A stretch of 64,000 bases of DNA from Caprella mutica (GCA_947561585.1 CANNZV010002309.1:1-64000), one strand, 5' to 3'; counted from the stretch's first letter, positions 1-9,500 are shown. The notes: generated from the letters alone by a model not told the origin. Numbers and translations are program-made.

Positions 1-409
1 AAGATGTCTATTCTCTACGAGCACTTTACCAGTTTCTGCAGACTGGTTAAAGAGCATAGATTTTTCTCTCCTAAATCCTAGTTGAAGTTTTTCCTACTTA
101 CAAACACCTCCAAGAATCATATCGGAACTTCTTCAGCAAAATTAAGCCTGATTACAGAAACTGGTAAATTGTTAATACTTCATAGAGATATCCCATTCTG
201 TTCACAGTAAAAATTGACTCAAATATCCCAAATATCTTCCATATTTAGCAGACTGGAAACAAATTCCCCTTAGAAATATCTATTGATTATGCATCTTACA
301 ACCTTGTAATTAGGGAACAATTGAAGATGTCACGCGCGTTTGAGTGATCTGCGATATCGACAGATTTCGCTGCGCAATCTATTGATCAATAGTTTGCGCA
401 GCGGCAGCC

Positions 410-906
410 ATCGATCGATGTACTTCAAATTGGCACATTTTATCGCGGATATCAATCGATAGCGCAACCATTGATCGATTTCTGCGCATTCGAATATGAT
501 TTTTTTAATTTGTACACAAAAATGATAAAAATTGTCACATTTTATCGCAGATATCAATCGATAGCGCAACCATCCCTGTCTGTATCTCGTGGTAAATTCC
601 ACCGACATGTCGGTGGAACTTTTTGCCCTTCAAAATAATATTCTGGCAAAGTCAGTGGATTTTTAGCTATTTATTCCTATGTTACCATTAATTTTTGATG
701 GATAAATGGGTAAAATGTTGGTGGATCAGCCAAATTATATACTGGAAATTTATGGTGGATTTTTTCAGCTTTTTCAAAAAGTCAGTGGAATTTTGTGCAC
801 CAAATACAGACTGGCAACCATCGATCAATTTCGAATTGTATGATTATTTTAGTTTGTACATCAAATTGGCACATGTTATCGCGGATATCAATCGATAGCG
901 CAACCA
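410..906. repeat. ~98-bp tandem repeat, about 3 units, split by a small transposon
   Basis: Three units share the words CACATTTTATCGCGGATATC and AATCGATAGCGCAACCA, ending near 470, 574 and 906, with a spacer ending in TTTAATTTGTACA. The second unit is interrupted by the element at 575-814. The open frame on the minus strand here (330-608) is made of this repeat and shows no protein family. Bases 1-330 hold only fragments of the CCAGTCTG element families (for example around 1-46 and 147-256) and AT-rich sequence. Confidence 0.7.
575..814. mobile_element. MITE family A, copy 1 (8-bp TSD CAACCATC)
   Basis: A 240-bp element running from CCTGTCTGTATCTCGTGG to CCAAATACAGACTGG. It is flanked by a perfect 8-bp duplication CAACCATC at 567-574 and 815-822. 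Arms are built from CCACCGAC/GTCGGTGG inverted words around a central TTCCTATGTTACCATTAAT core. No coding capacity. It sits inside the ~98-bp tandem repeat. Confidence 0.85.
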
Positions 907-951
907 CCAACATTTTCCTTATAATATCCACCAAAAATTAATGGTAACATA

Positions 952-1224
952 CCAGTCTGTATTTCATGGTAAATTCCACCAACATGTAGGTGGAATTTTT
1001 ACTCTTCGAAGATAATATTCCAGCGGACCAGCCGACCAGCAGAGTCGGTGGATTTTCAGCTATTTATTCCTATATTACCATTAATTTTCGGTGGATAAAA
1101 TGAGAAAATGTTGGTGGAACAGCCGAACAGCCAAATTTAAAATTACTGAAAATTTATGGTGGATTTTCATTTTTTCAGCTTTTTGAATAAGTCAGTGGAA
1201 TTTTGTGCACCAAATACAGACTGG
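952..1224. mobile_element. MITE family A, copy 2 (8-bp TSD GTAACATA)
   Basis: Begins CCAGTCTGTATTTCATGG and ends CAAATACAGACTGG. The 8-bp duplication GTAACATA is at 944-951 and 1225-1232. The target is the central core of another family A element, whose right part continues to CAGACTGG at 1357 and whose left part starts near 904, truncated. This is therefore an A-into-A nested insertion. Confidence 0.85.
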
Positions 1225-1380
1225 GTAACATAGGAATAATTAATAAATACTAAATATTAAATAGCAAAAAAATCATCAACTTTGCCACAATATTATTTTC
1301 AAAGGGGAAAAAATTCCACCGACATATCAGTGGAATTTACCATAAAATACAGACTGGCTTATGCAGACTGAGGACTTCGC

Positions 1381-1595
1381 CCAGTCTGCAGAATATGGAA
1401 CATTTTTCCAAGACTCTCTGCGGGAGTTTTTGATTGAATTTTTAGAAATTTGAGATCTCTGCGGGAGATCTTGAATTAATTCCTATGTTACCATTAATTT
1501 AGCTGCGGGAGATTCTGAATCTGCTACTGAGAGTCAGAGAGTAACTGTCTCTCAAATTAAAATCTCTGTGGGAGAAGACTCATTCTGCAGACTGG
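1381..1595. mobile_element. MITE family B, copy 1
   Basis: A 215-bp element starting CCAGTCTGCAGAATATGGA and ending CATTCTGCAGACTGG. Internal arms carry repeated CTCTGCGGGAG words in both orientations around the core CCTATGTTACCATTAATTT. Flanks GACTTCGC (1373-1380) and GACTCCTC (1596-1603) match at 6 of 8 positions and could be a decayed duplication. Confidence 0.75.
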
Positions 1596-1710
1596 GACTC
1601 CTCCGCAGCCAGTCTGTATTTGGTGCACAAAATTTCACTGACTTTTTGAAAAAGCTGAAAAAATCCACCATAAATCCACCAATAATTATGGTAATCCACC
1701 AACATTTTAC

Positions 1711-2041
1711 CCAGTCTGCAGAATGTGGGACATTTTTAACATTTTCTGTGCGAACAATTCTTAATTTCCTCCTATATTTACATGTATTTTACTGAGAACA
1801 GAAGTCAAAATAGAGGATTTCTTGGAGAACAGTTTATCAGTTGCTGCAGTCCCAGTCTGCAGAAACTGGTATTGTGTTCGTAGAGATCTCTTTTTCTGTT
1901 TGTAGCAAAATTAATGTAAATATAGGGATTAATTCAGAAGTGTTCGTTGTAAAATTAATGTAAATATAGGAATAAATTCAAAATTGTTCGGAGAGAATAT
2001 CCCAAATATCTCCCATATTCTGCAGACTGGCTGCAGTCTGG
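1711..2041. mobile_element. MITE family G with nested C (TSD CATTTTAC)
   Basis: Starts CCAGTCTGCAGAATGTGGGA and ends CTGCAGTCTGG. The 8-bp duplication CATTTTAC is at 1703-1710 and 2042-2049. The C element at 1852-2030 lies inside it with its own perfect duplication. Confidence 0.85.
1852..2030. mobile_element. MITE family C, copy nested in G (TSD CTGCAGTC)
   Basis: A 179-bp element from CCAGTCTGCAGAAACTGG to CATATTCTGCAGACTGG. Perfect duplication CTGCAGTC at 1844-1851 and 2031-2038. It has the same length as the C copies at 21211 and 23256. Confidence 0.87.
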
Positions 2042-2167
2042 CATTTTACCCATTTTTCCACCGAAAATTAATGGTAACATAGGAATAATTAGCTAAAAAT
2101 CCACCGACTTTGTCAGAATATCATTTTCAATAGAGAAAAATTCCACCGACAAGTCGGTGGAATTTAC

Positions 2168-2597
2168 CCAGTCAGCAGAAACTGGTATTGTGTTCATAGA
2201 GATCTCTTTTTCTGTTACTGTTTGTAGCAAAATTAATGTAAATATAGGCCAGGTAATAGAGCATGTCCAAACTCGCCATTTTAATGGCGAGTTTATGACA
2301 GTAATTTTGAGCCCTCCAATTGCAAATGGCGAGAATCCCGAGAAATATCTAATTTTCCCCTATGCTACAATGTTATTTTGGAGAGAATTTATGATACTTT
2401 GATCATTTTGGAGAGAAATTTGGTGAATTTTGTAGAGAGCTGGAGAGACAAATGGAGAGTTCATTAGACATACTATTTTACCTGGAATATAGGGATTAAT
2501 TCAGAAGTGTTCGTTGTAAGATTAATGTAAATATAGGAATAAATTCAAAATTGTTCGGAGAGAATATCCCAAATATCTCCCATATTCTGCAGACTGG
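2168..2597. mobile_element. MITE family C with nested D (TSD GAATTTAC)
   Basis: Starts CCAGTCAGCAGAAACTGG and ends ATTCTGCAGACTGG. Duplication GAATTTAC at 2160-2167 and 2598-2605. It is interrupted in its core by the D element at 2249-2485. Confidence 0.87.
2249..2485. mobile_element. MITE family D (TSD AATATAGG)
   Basis: A 237-bp element starting CCAGGTAATAGAGCATG and ending ATACTATTTTACCTGG. Duplication AATATAGG at 2241-2248 and 2486-2493. Internal words are GGAGAGAATTT and ACTCGCCATTTTAATGGCGA. This family has CCAAGTAA-type ends instead of CCAGTCTG but makes the same 8-bp duplication. Confidence 0.87.
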
Positions 2598-2745
2598 GAA
2601 TTTACCGTAAAATACAGTCTGGCCCCGCAGTTCTATTCGTCGGTTCCAGTCTGTAGACTGTATTTGCCACCCAGTTTGTATTTGGTGCACTGAACTCCTT
2701 CCTCTGACTTTTTAAAAAATCTGAGAAATAGCTGCCAACATTTTT

Positions 2746-2988
2746 CCAGTCTGCAGAATGTGTCCCTTTCCCACAGAGATTTTAATTTGAGAGATCGTTA
2801 CTCTTCGACTCTCAGTAGCAGATTCAGAATCTCCCGCAGCTAAATTAATGGTAATATAGGAATTAATTCAAGATCTCCCGCAGAGATGAGAGATCTCCAA
2901 TTTCTAAAAATTCAATCAAAATCTCCTGCAGAGAGTCTTGGAAAAATGTTCCATTATTATTATCCATATTCTGCAGAGTGCAGTCTGG
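2746..2988. mobile_element. MITE family B, copy 2 (TSD ACATTTTT)
   Basis: From CCAGTCTGCAGAATGTG to GCAGAGTGCAGTCTGG, with duplication ACATTTTT at 2738-2745 and 2989-2996. The empty site CCAACATTTTTCATC is present in the E copy near 20640. It has repeated CTCCCGCAG words around the core. Confidence 0.87.
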
Positions 2989-3795
2989 ACATTTTTCATC
3001 AAATCAATTTGTCTAACGTCAGTAATGGTAACTCCGCCTCATTGTAACATCGCCAATTTCAATTTGAAATTAGATTTATAAATCATTTATGTATTGTACA
3101 ACATCCAGAGGCATAAAAATATTTCAATTAGCAATTCAACTAAAGATTAATAATCATTTCTACACATAAAACAATTGAATATAAACATTTCAAGCAGATT
3201 TGCTAATCGAACTGTCAGCTACTCCTCAAGAACACCTCGCGCGGACAACAAACCTATCCAAACTGACTCACGCGATGCGTAATTGTTTTTTATTTAGTCT
3301 ATTTGGCGGAGAACTGTTAGTTGTTATTGGTGATTGAATACATAAGGTAAGAGAGTGTTTTTGTCTCATCACTGTAAGATATCTTGTTCTTTAATTATTA
3401 AACCGCCAACCGGAATGGCGGAGTATGGTTAGCGATAGAGAAAATATGGCGGAGTATGGTTGTATATTATTGAGATGGTAATTTTTCATTTAAATAGTTC
3501 TTTTTTGCCGATTAAATAACTATCGCATATAATTCTGTATTAGAAAGGATTTAATATTATAAATATTAACGAGTTCTCTATATTAACAAAACATTTTATT
3601 CAAGTTATGCAATATAATACGAAATGTTATCCATTAAATATCGAAATGTTCTACATAACATCGATCTAATAAATCACAGTTTAATTATTTATCGAATAGA
3701 GTATTTATTCTCATTACACAATGATTTATTCTCTAATTTCTTATTGCCTTGCTCTATAAAATGTTTTACAATATCAAAATTATAATTGATCATTC

Positions 3796-6171
3796 ATGAA
3801 ACTTTATCTGTATAGATGCACAATGAGTCATCGAAAAGGTGAAAAGAAGAGGCTCTGGAGTCAAGATGACATGGAATTGGCTCTTCAAGATGTACGTTCG
3901 AAAGAATTGAACCCCACAGAGGCTTCAAAGAAATACAAAATACCTCGTAAAACAATAACTGATAGATTGGAAAAGAAAGTTAAAGATGATTGCAAAGGAG
4001 GTGGAAGTGGAACTATTTTGTCCAAAGAACATGAAGAAGCGCTCTGCTCTTACATTGAGTACATGGCATTCCGGGCCTTTCCTCTCACTGTGAGTCAAAT
4101 TATGACTTATGCATGGTGCATAGATAGAAAAGAAGGAAGAAATAAATTCGGTGAGAATGGTCCGTGTTATACCTGGTGGCTGGGATTTAAGTCACGACAT
4201 CCTGACTGTGTAAAACTTCGGAAACCAGATAGTCTCGATCGTGGACGTGCTCTATTTTCAATTGTGGATAATTTGAGGAACTATTTCCAAATTCTTAATA
4301 CCATTCTTACAGAGGGCAATTTCTCCAATCGTCCGCAAGATGTATTTAATTGCGATGAAACTATTGTAGATCTGAATAAGAGTTCACAAAAAGTTGTTGT
4401 TCCTCGGAGGTTCAGAACATCACATTCACGGCAAGTGGCTTCTTCAGAACATGTAACGATCCATTGTTGTATTTCTGCAGCAGGACATGCAATTCCTCCC
4501 TTTGTAATTTACAAGGCAGCATTTCCAGGAGGAAATTACACTAGTGGGGGACCCGACGGAGCTTTGTACGGCAAGCAGCAAACTGGTTTTATGGATAGCG
4601 AGTTATTTGTTAAATGGTTCACAAAATTATTCATTCCTCATGCTCGACCCACACCAGAGCGCAGTGTTCTTCTTCTGGTCGATGGTCATTCCTCACATTG
4701 TTCCCCAGAGGTTATCAAAGCAGCTAGAGATAACAATGTTATCCTGTTAGCATTAGCTCCTCATACCACTCACCTCTGCCAACCTTTGGATGTAGCTGTT
4801 TACAAGTCATTCAAAGTGCAGCTATCAAAACTTGTAAAGCTCGGTCAAGCACTCAGAGGAGATTTGTGGGTTACAAAAAGCAACATCGCGAGAATGCTGA
4901 AGCAACCGTTTGAAGCTTCAATGACGATGTCAAACATCAAAGCTGGGTTTAGAAAGTGTGGGATCCACCCTTTTAATCCAAATGCTATCGACAAAACTCA
5001 GCTTTGTCGTAACAAACTTATCCCTAATGAAAATGTGGACCTTTCTATTCCTCCAGAAACACAAGAAGAAACAATAGTGGACTCAGGAAATAGGAGTGAT
5101 GATGTCCCTGGCAACGATCAGCCAAATGATTCTGTAAGTGGAATTATCATTTTGAACGAAAATGATGAGATAATTCCAGTACTACATTCCTCACCTCCTC
5201 CAGTGTCTACTGGAACTATCAATCCACCTGAAGATTTAATGTTAGGAGCAGCATTGCCTTACAATTTGAGTGATCAGGTGTTGGACTTTAATTTAGATAT
5301 AAGCTACCCGTTGCCCGATCTGAGATTGAATTTGTCAGAGACTCCGAGTTTGTTTAGTGCTGTTAATTCTGAAGCACAAATCATCCCAACCCTGCATTCT
5401 CCTATTCGAATTAAGATTAGTACAAAAAATTCGATCGTTCCTCCATCTGATGCTTCTGATGGATCAATTGTGTTAATAGAAACGCATAAGGATGTTGGAA
5501 CACAAGTGACACCAGAAAAAGATGCACCAATTATGAGGAATACAGTTGCCTCCAATCCTCTAGTCACCACTGGACTAATTACTCCGGATTTGGCAGAAAT
5601 TTTTTATCCTCCTGACGAAGCAATTCCTGTTGGCAGGAAAAGACCCCTTAGGACAAAATCAAAAGCGAGAGTTATGACTTCACAGGAGGTGTTTGATGAT
5701 TTGGTCAATCAACAGGTAGAGATCGATGCCAGAACAGCTAGAAGAGAAGAAAGATTAGTTCAAAGAGGAAGAAACCAGCAGAGACGAGGTAGAGGAGCAG
5801 GGCGTGGTAGGATGAGGGTTCAGCCACAACAGGAAAACGATACTGAACGTGAACCAGTGCAACACACGGCAGAAGAAATGGAACTACCACAAGAAGAAGT
5901 ACAGGTACAAACAAGGACTCGAAATGACAATCAAAATAGTATTCGAGGGACGCGACAATCGAAAAGGAGGAATGTTTCTCAACCACATTTAAGATCTGAA
6001 GAAGACAACAATTGCTTTCTCTGTACTGTTGACTTTAATGATGAATCTAGAGCAAATAAATCTAAATGGGTTGGTTGTGAGACCAAAGATTGCCCTCACT
6101 GGGTTTGCCCCAGATGCTTGGTACCAGATTTCGATTATAGTAATAATTACTATTGCGATGATTGTGAGTAA
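3796..6171 (+). CDS. pogo-type transposase with C-terminal Cys-rich finger
   Basis: An uninterrupted 791-residue transposase that would bind the element ends and carry out cut-and-paste transposition in the nucleus. Residues about 18-60 look like a Psq/CENP-B-N helix-turn-helix (MELALQDVRS through the DRLEKK segment). Residues about 65-140 resemble the second CENP-B-type helix-turn-helix (TWWLGFKSRHP). The DDE_1 catalytic core has D187 (FNCDET), D296 (LLLVDGHSSH) and D332 (CQPLDVAVYKSFK), with 35 residues between the last two, typical of pogo. Residues about 400-735 are a polar linker with an Arg/Gly/Gln-rich stretch. Residues 740-790 form a Cys/His cluster (CFLC, GCETKDCPHWVCPRC, YYCDDC), probably a PHD/RING-like zinc finger. 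A start at M10 (MSHRKG) is equally possible. No stops or frameshifts, so it may be recent or still active. Confidence 0.92.
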   Translation: MKLYLYRCTMSHRKGEKKRLWSQDDMELALQDVRSKELNPTEASKKYKIPRKTITDRLEKKVKDDCKGGGSGTILSKEHEEALCSYIEYMAFRAFPLTVSQIMTYAWCIDRKEGRNKFGENGPCYTWWLGFKSRHPDCVKLRKPDSLDRGRALFSIVDNLRNYFQILNTILTEGNFSNRPQDVFNCDETIVDLNKSSQKVVVPRRFRTSHSRQVASSEHVTIHCCISAAGHAIPPFVIYKAAFPGGNYTSGGPDGALYGKQQTGFMDSELFVKWFTKLFIPHARPTPERSVLLLVDGHSSHCSPEVIKAARDNNVILLALAPHTTHLCQPLDVAVYKSFKVQLSKLVKLGQALRGDLWVTKSNIARMLKQPFEASMTMSNIKAGFRKCGIHPFNPNAIDKTQLCRNKLIPNENVDLSIPPETQEETIVDSGNRSDDVPGNDQPNDSVSGIIILNENDEIIPVLHSSPPPVSTGTINPPEDLMLGAALPYNLSDQVLDFNLDISYPLPDLRLNLSETPSLFSAVNSEAQIIPTLHSPIRIKISTKNSIVPPSDASDGSIVLIETHKDVGTQVTPEKDAPIMRNTVASNPLVTTGLITPDLAEIFYPPDEAIPVGRKRPLRTKSKARVMTSQEVFDDLVNQQVEIDARTARREERLVQRGRNQQRRGRGAGRGRMRVQPQQENDTEREPVQHTAEEMELPQEEVQVQTRTRNDNQNSIRGTRQSKRRNVSQPHLRSEEDNNCFLCTVDFNDESRANKSKWVGCETKDCPHWVCPRCLVPDFDYSNNYYCDDCE

Positions 6172-7058
6172 CTAAATAATTGAACTCAATTAGCAAAGTA
6201 GAAAAGGAGTTACTATTCTCAGAGGACTTACATTTAATCATATATTATTTATTATATTATTTGTTCTAGTCATTGTTTGCCAATAACTAGTTTTCTTTTG
6301 TTTTGTTAACTTAGTACTAACTAACGTACATAATTATTATTTTTCGATTTATTCACAATATCTAAAAGGTATGCAGATTATTGCTCATTATTTAATGATG
6401 AAATAACATAGTTTAATTAATCTTTAATCATAAGAGGTAATTGTATCGTATTTCTAAAAGAAAAATTAATTTCTCATTTATAAAAGTTTATAATACATAT
6501 ATTGATCTACCTAACACATGTAATTTTCCAATAAATTATGCAATTTATGAAAGTCATTATAATAATTGGAAAATATAAAAGATATAAAACAATTAGCATA
6601 CTTCAGTTATTGATCCTTAACTTAGTTAGATATAACAATAAATTATGTAACATTTCATCAAGGAATTCTTACAATTCTTTTTAACGAAAATAATTATCAA
6701 AAGAACATCGGAACTTGATAAAATAGTTATTAATAACCTATTAAATGTGTTCATATCAACATTATCAATTATTTATTTATACCATACACATAATAAACGT
6801 ATATAGCACAGGCAATATTTATCGTATAAAATAATATTGCGGCGGAGTCACGAGAGAGACTTATAAGAACACCGTACACCATCAAATCATCTGATATCAC
6901 TCCGCCAATAGAAGGCGGAGTGGAAACAAGCCTAAAATAGCTGTGGCGGTTGCTGAGAAGGTAACTAATCTGTAATCTCCACCTATATTTTGAAAGACGC
7001 GCTAAGAAATGGAATAGGGAAATTAGGGTATAAACTTCAATTTTGGTTTGAATATAGG

Positions 7059-7295
7059 CCAGTCTGTATTTGGTGCACAAAATCCCACTGACCTTCTCAA
7101 AAAGCTGAAAAAATCCACCATAAATTTCCAGTATTTTTGCTGATCCACCAACATTTTCCCAATTTATCCACCGAAAATTAATGGTAACATAGGAATAAAT
7201 AGCTAAAAATCCACCGACTTTGCCAGAATATTATATTCAAAAGTGAAAAAATTCCACCGACATGTCGGTGGAATTTACCACGAAATACAGACTGG
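7059..7295. mobile_element. MITE family A, copy 4, inside the pogo-like element (TSD AATATAGG)
   Basis: A 237-bp element from CCAGTCTGTATTTGGTGCAC to CGAAATACAGACTGG. The duplication AATATAGG at 7051-7058 and 7296-7303 is the same 8-mer used by the D element at 2249. This insertion is younger than the pogo-like element it interrupts. Confidence 0.88.
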
Positions 7296-7744
7296 AATAT
7301 AGGGTATTTATTCAGATATCATTAAAAGACTAAAAAAAAGAGCTCAGTCTCCTGTCGTACGTGGTCGAGGTAGAATCTCGATAAATTTTATAATTATTTC
7401 TTGTGGCGGAGTTATCATTACTGACGTTAGTCCTGAGGTCCTCCAGCATTTTTTCCAGTTTCTCCTCCAAAAATTAATGGTAATATAGGAATTAATAGCT
7501 AAATATCCTCAGACATTGTAGGAATATTTTAATTTGAGAAATTGAATATCTCCCGAGATATCACTGGAATTTACCACCAAATACAATCTGGTTTGCCACC
7601 AATTTCGTGCCCAAAAACCCACCAACTTATTCATAAAGCTGAAAAAATTGACCAACATATTTGACTGATCCATCAATATTTTCCTCATTTAGAGATTTAG
7701 TCATAGTCAGTAGCCACCAAAAATTGATGGTAACATAGTACATA

Positions 7745-7900
7745 CCAGTCTCTATTTGGACTTTGGTGCACAAAATTCTACTGACTAGGGACTTTCTCAA
7801 CAAGCTGAAAATATCCACCAACAATTTGGCTGATCCACCAACATTTACCCAATTTATCCACCGAAAATTAATGGTAATATAGGAATAAATAGCTTAAAAT
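7745..7900. mobile_element. MITE family A, truncated copy
   Basis: Begins CCAGTCTCTATTTGGACTTTGG and follows the family A order (GCACAAAATTC, CCACCAAC, core GGTAATATAGGAATAAATAGC), then breaks off where an ACCCTACTCTCAAAA sequence starts. The right half is missing. Confidence 0.6.
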
Positions 7901-8032
7901 ATATGACCCTACTCTCAAAACACACACAAAAATTTGAGAGTAGGTAGTGTTAAATTTCCTAATAGGCGGAGAGGAACAATGAGAGACACAATTTTGTTCT
8001 TTTTCTTGAGAGTCATAAATATAGAAAGTACT

Positions 8033-8165
8033 TCAGATAATAGAACAAATAGAAAAGATATCTCTTATAATATAACAAATATAAAAGATATTACGGATGG
8101 TAGAATAAATAGAAGAGATATTTCAGATGGTAGAATATATAGAAGAGGTATCTCGGATAATAGGT
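8033..8165. repeat. 30-bp minisatellite, about 4.5 units
   Basis: Units of the form TAGAATAAATAGAAGAGATA plus TTTCAGATGG repeat with a 30-bp period. Because 30 is a multiple of three, an open frame (7934-8167) runs through it as a ten-residue repeat, but nothing else supports a gene. Confidence 0.7.
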
Positions 8166-8189
8166 AACTATAGGTATAGGCCATATTTA

Positions 8190-8415
8190 TAGGGTACAAG
8201 TTCCGAGTCCAGTTCCGGACGGTCCACACATTTTCGATAATATTAGAAAAAGTAGTATGTATATACCTATTATGTATATAAAAATTTAACTCTTTATTTT
8301 AAGTATTGGTCTCCATTTTACCTGCAGGTATCATGGATAACAATAAAAATATCATACATATATTTTTATATGACCGAAGATGTGGAACTGAATAATCCTT
8401 AACTTGTAGGTACCT
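8190..8415. mobile_element. Palindromic MITE family H (GGGTAAGTTCC ends), degraded copy
   Basis: The left end resembles AGGGTACAAGTTCCGAGTC followed by GGACGGTCCACACATTTTCG; the right side has ATATGACCGAAGATGTGGA. The best-preserved copy is at 25664-25827. Related half copies lie at 15060-15120, 25040-25075 and 47344-47400. Sequence 8416-9029 is AT-rich with no feature I can name. Confidence 0.5.
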
Positions 8416-9029
8416 TTTATGAGGAAAAAAATAGTGATTTACAACAATGCAGATATTTCCGTGCTACAAAATCTCTATTTTATTTATTCAATAAAATATA
8501 TTTATCAATTAGCATAAATTATATATTTTTTAAAGTTCATTTTCAATGTAATCAATATTTAATTTTTTATCTTGTATACAGTATGACATATTATTATCTA
8601 AATAACTCCTTAATAAAAAAAATTTAATATCTTAATTATGACCATTATAGTTTCCCTAAATACATAATTGATATATATAACCTAAAAATATAGGTAACCT
8701 ACCCTTGTTTTCTTCAGAAAATAGAAACCGATAAATAAAACTGTGTTCCGAATATACCTATTGAAAATAGACAAAACCATTATCGATTAGGAAGTTCATA
8801 GAAATATAAATTTGAGAGGTTATGAATAGAATTTTTAATAATTTACTTGTTGAAATCATAGTAATGAAAAAAACATCAATGGAAATTTTTAGTTATCAAT
8901 TCTTGATAGCTATCTGGTTAACATTTTTCTAGCATAAACAAAAACTTTTTGATATGTCAAAATTATTCCTTATTTAGTAAGACGTTCTATAATGAACAAA
9001 TAGCTACACGTTAATTGGAAGTAGACAGG

Positions 9030-9290
9030 GAAGCTACTCCGTGAACAAAGTCACCTACCACCAGTAGTGAGAAAGCTCTTGGATGCAGAGAAGCTACTCC
9101 TTGAACAAAGCCACCTACCACCAGTCAGTGACAAAGCTCTTGGATGCAGGGAAGCTACTCCAAGAACAAAGCCACCTACCACCAGCAGTGAGAATGCTCT
9201 TGGATGCAGAGAAGCTACTCCTTGAACAGAGCCACCTACCACCAGTCAGTGACAAAGCTCACGAATGCAGAAAAGCTACTCCATGAAAAG
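9030..9290. repeat. 60/61-bp tandem repeat, four units
   Basis: The word AAGCTACTCC recurs at 9031, 9091, 9152, 9212 and 9273 with GTCACCTACCACCAG between. Each unit equals an internal piece of a dispersed repeat found singly at about 9360-9500, 10488-10640, 16165-16305 and (reverse) 60465-60605, so this array is a local amplification of part of that repeat. Confidence 0.75.
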
Positions 9291-9359
9291 TCATTTATTA
9301 ATTAATTTAGTAGTTGTTTAACGTCTGCTTCGGATCCAAAGGCTATATCGCTGAAGTCA

Positions 9360-9500
9360 AAATGAAATTAAATACAAGGGAATAGAAGAAGCAGTCAGAA
9401 AGGAAAGTGGCTCCATTAACAAAGTCACTTACCACCGTTGGTGACAATGCTCATGGATACAGAAAAACTACTCCGTGAATGTAGTCACTTACCAAGGAAT
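9360..9500. repeat. Dispersed repeat I (GAAGAAGCAGTCAGAAAG)
   Basis: Shared layout with 10488-10640, 16165-16305 and 60465-60605: AAATACAAGGGA, GAAGAAGCAGTCAGAAAG, GGCTC, CAAAGTCACTTACCAC, GACAATGCTCATGGA, GCTACTCCGTGAA. No ends or duplications could be fixed. The rest of 9300-11560 is AT-rich spacer apart from the elements listed. Confidence 0.55.

Larger units (their letters stand above)
1609..2622. mobile_element. MITE family A, copy 3, carrying four nested elements
   Basis: Outer family A element from CCAGTCTGTATTTGGTGCAC to ATACAGTCTGG, flanked by CTCCGCAG (1601-1608) and CCCCGCAG (2623-2630), 7 of 8 identical. It holds a G element (1711-2041) that itself holds a C element (1852-2030), and a second C element (2168-2597) that holds a D element (2249-2485). 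Removing these restores an ordinary family A element of about 240 bp. Confidence 0.85.
3016..7427 (+). mobile_element. pogo/Tigger-like DNA transposon, autonomous-looking
   Basis: A 4412-bp element (about 4167 bp without the later insertion at 7059-7295). Terminal inverted repeats are ACGTCAGTAATGGTAACTCC on the left and the same with one mismatch on the right, flanked by TA (3014-3015 and 7428-7429). The TA dinucleotide is the hallmark of the Tc1/mariner/pogo superfamily, and the empty site GTCTAGTCC survives in the E copy near 20665. The motif GGCGGAGT or its complement recurs near both ends (3031, 3417, 3448, 6841, 6899, 6914, 7405), which suggests subterminal transposase-binding sites. 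The only long gene is the transposase at 3796-6171; 6172-7058 is AT-rich with no recognisable gene. Confidence 0.92.
2671..7591. mobile_element. MITE family E carrying a B element and a pogo-like transposon (TSD TTTGCCAC)
   Basis: The ends CCAGTTTGTATTTGGTGCAC at 2671 and CAAATACAATCTGG at 7591 match the uninterrupted 244-bp E copy at 20581-20824. The 8-bp duplication TTTGCCAC lies at 2663-2670 and 7592-7599, nearly 5 kb apart. Inside are the B element 2746-2988 and the pogo-like element 3016-7427. The copy at 20581 supplies the empty-site sequence for both insertions. Confidence 0.88.
2646..7740. mobile_element. Family A-related element (outermost), split by the E element
   Basis: CCAGTCTGTAGACTGTATT at 2646 continues, after removal of 2671-7591 and one TTTGCCAC copy, into family A-like sequence (CCACCAAC, GCTGAAAAAAT, GATGGTAACATAG) up to about 7740. 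The right end is lost where another truncated family A copy begins at 7745. This makes a four-level nest: A, then E, then the pogo-like element, then A. Confidence 0.6.

Noticed and set aside
330..608. 92-codon minus-strand open frame
   Set aside because: It is made of the ~98-bp tandem repeat and runs into a transposon end; no family resemblance.
6769..7080. 103-codon minus-strand open frame in the right part of the pogo-like element
   Set aside because: No recognisable domain, and its 5' end lies inside the inserted family A element.
7934..8167. 77-codon open frame with a ten-residue repeat
   Set aside because: Explained by the 30-bp minisatellite; no start context, domain or splice partner.
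9083..9286. Overlapping open frames on both strands
   Set aside because: Product of the 60/61-bp tandem repeat.
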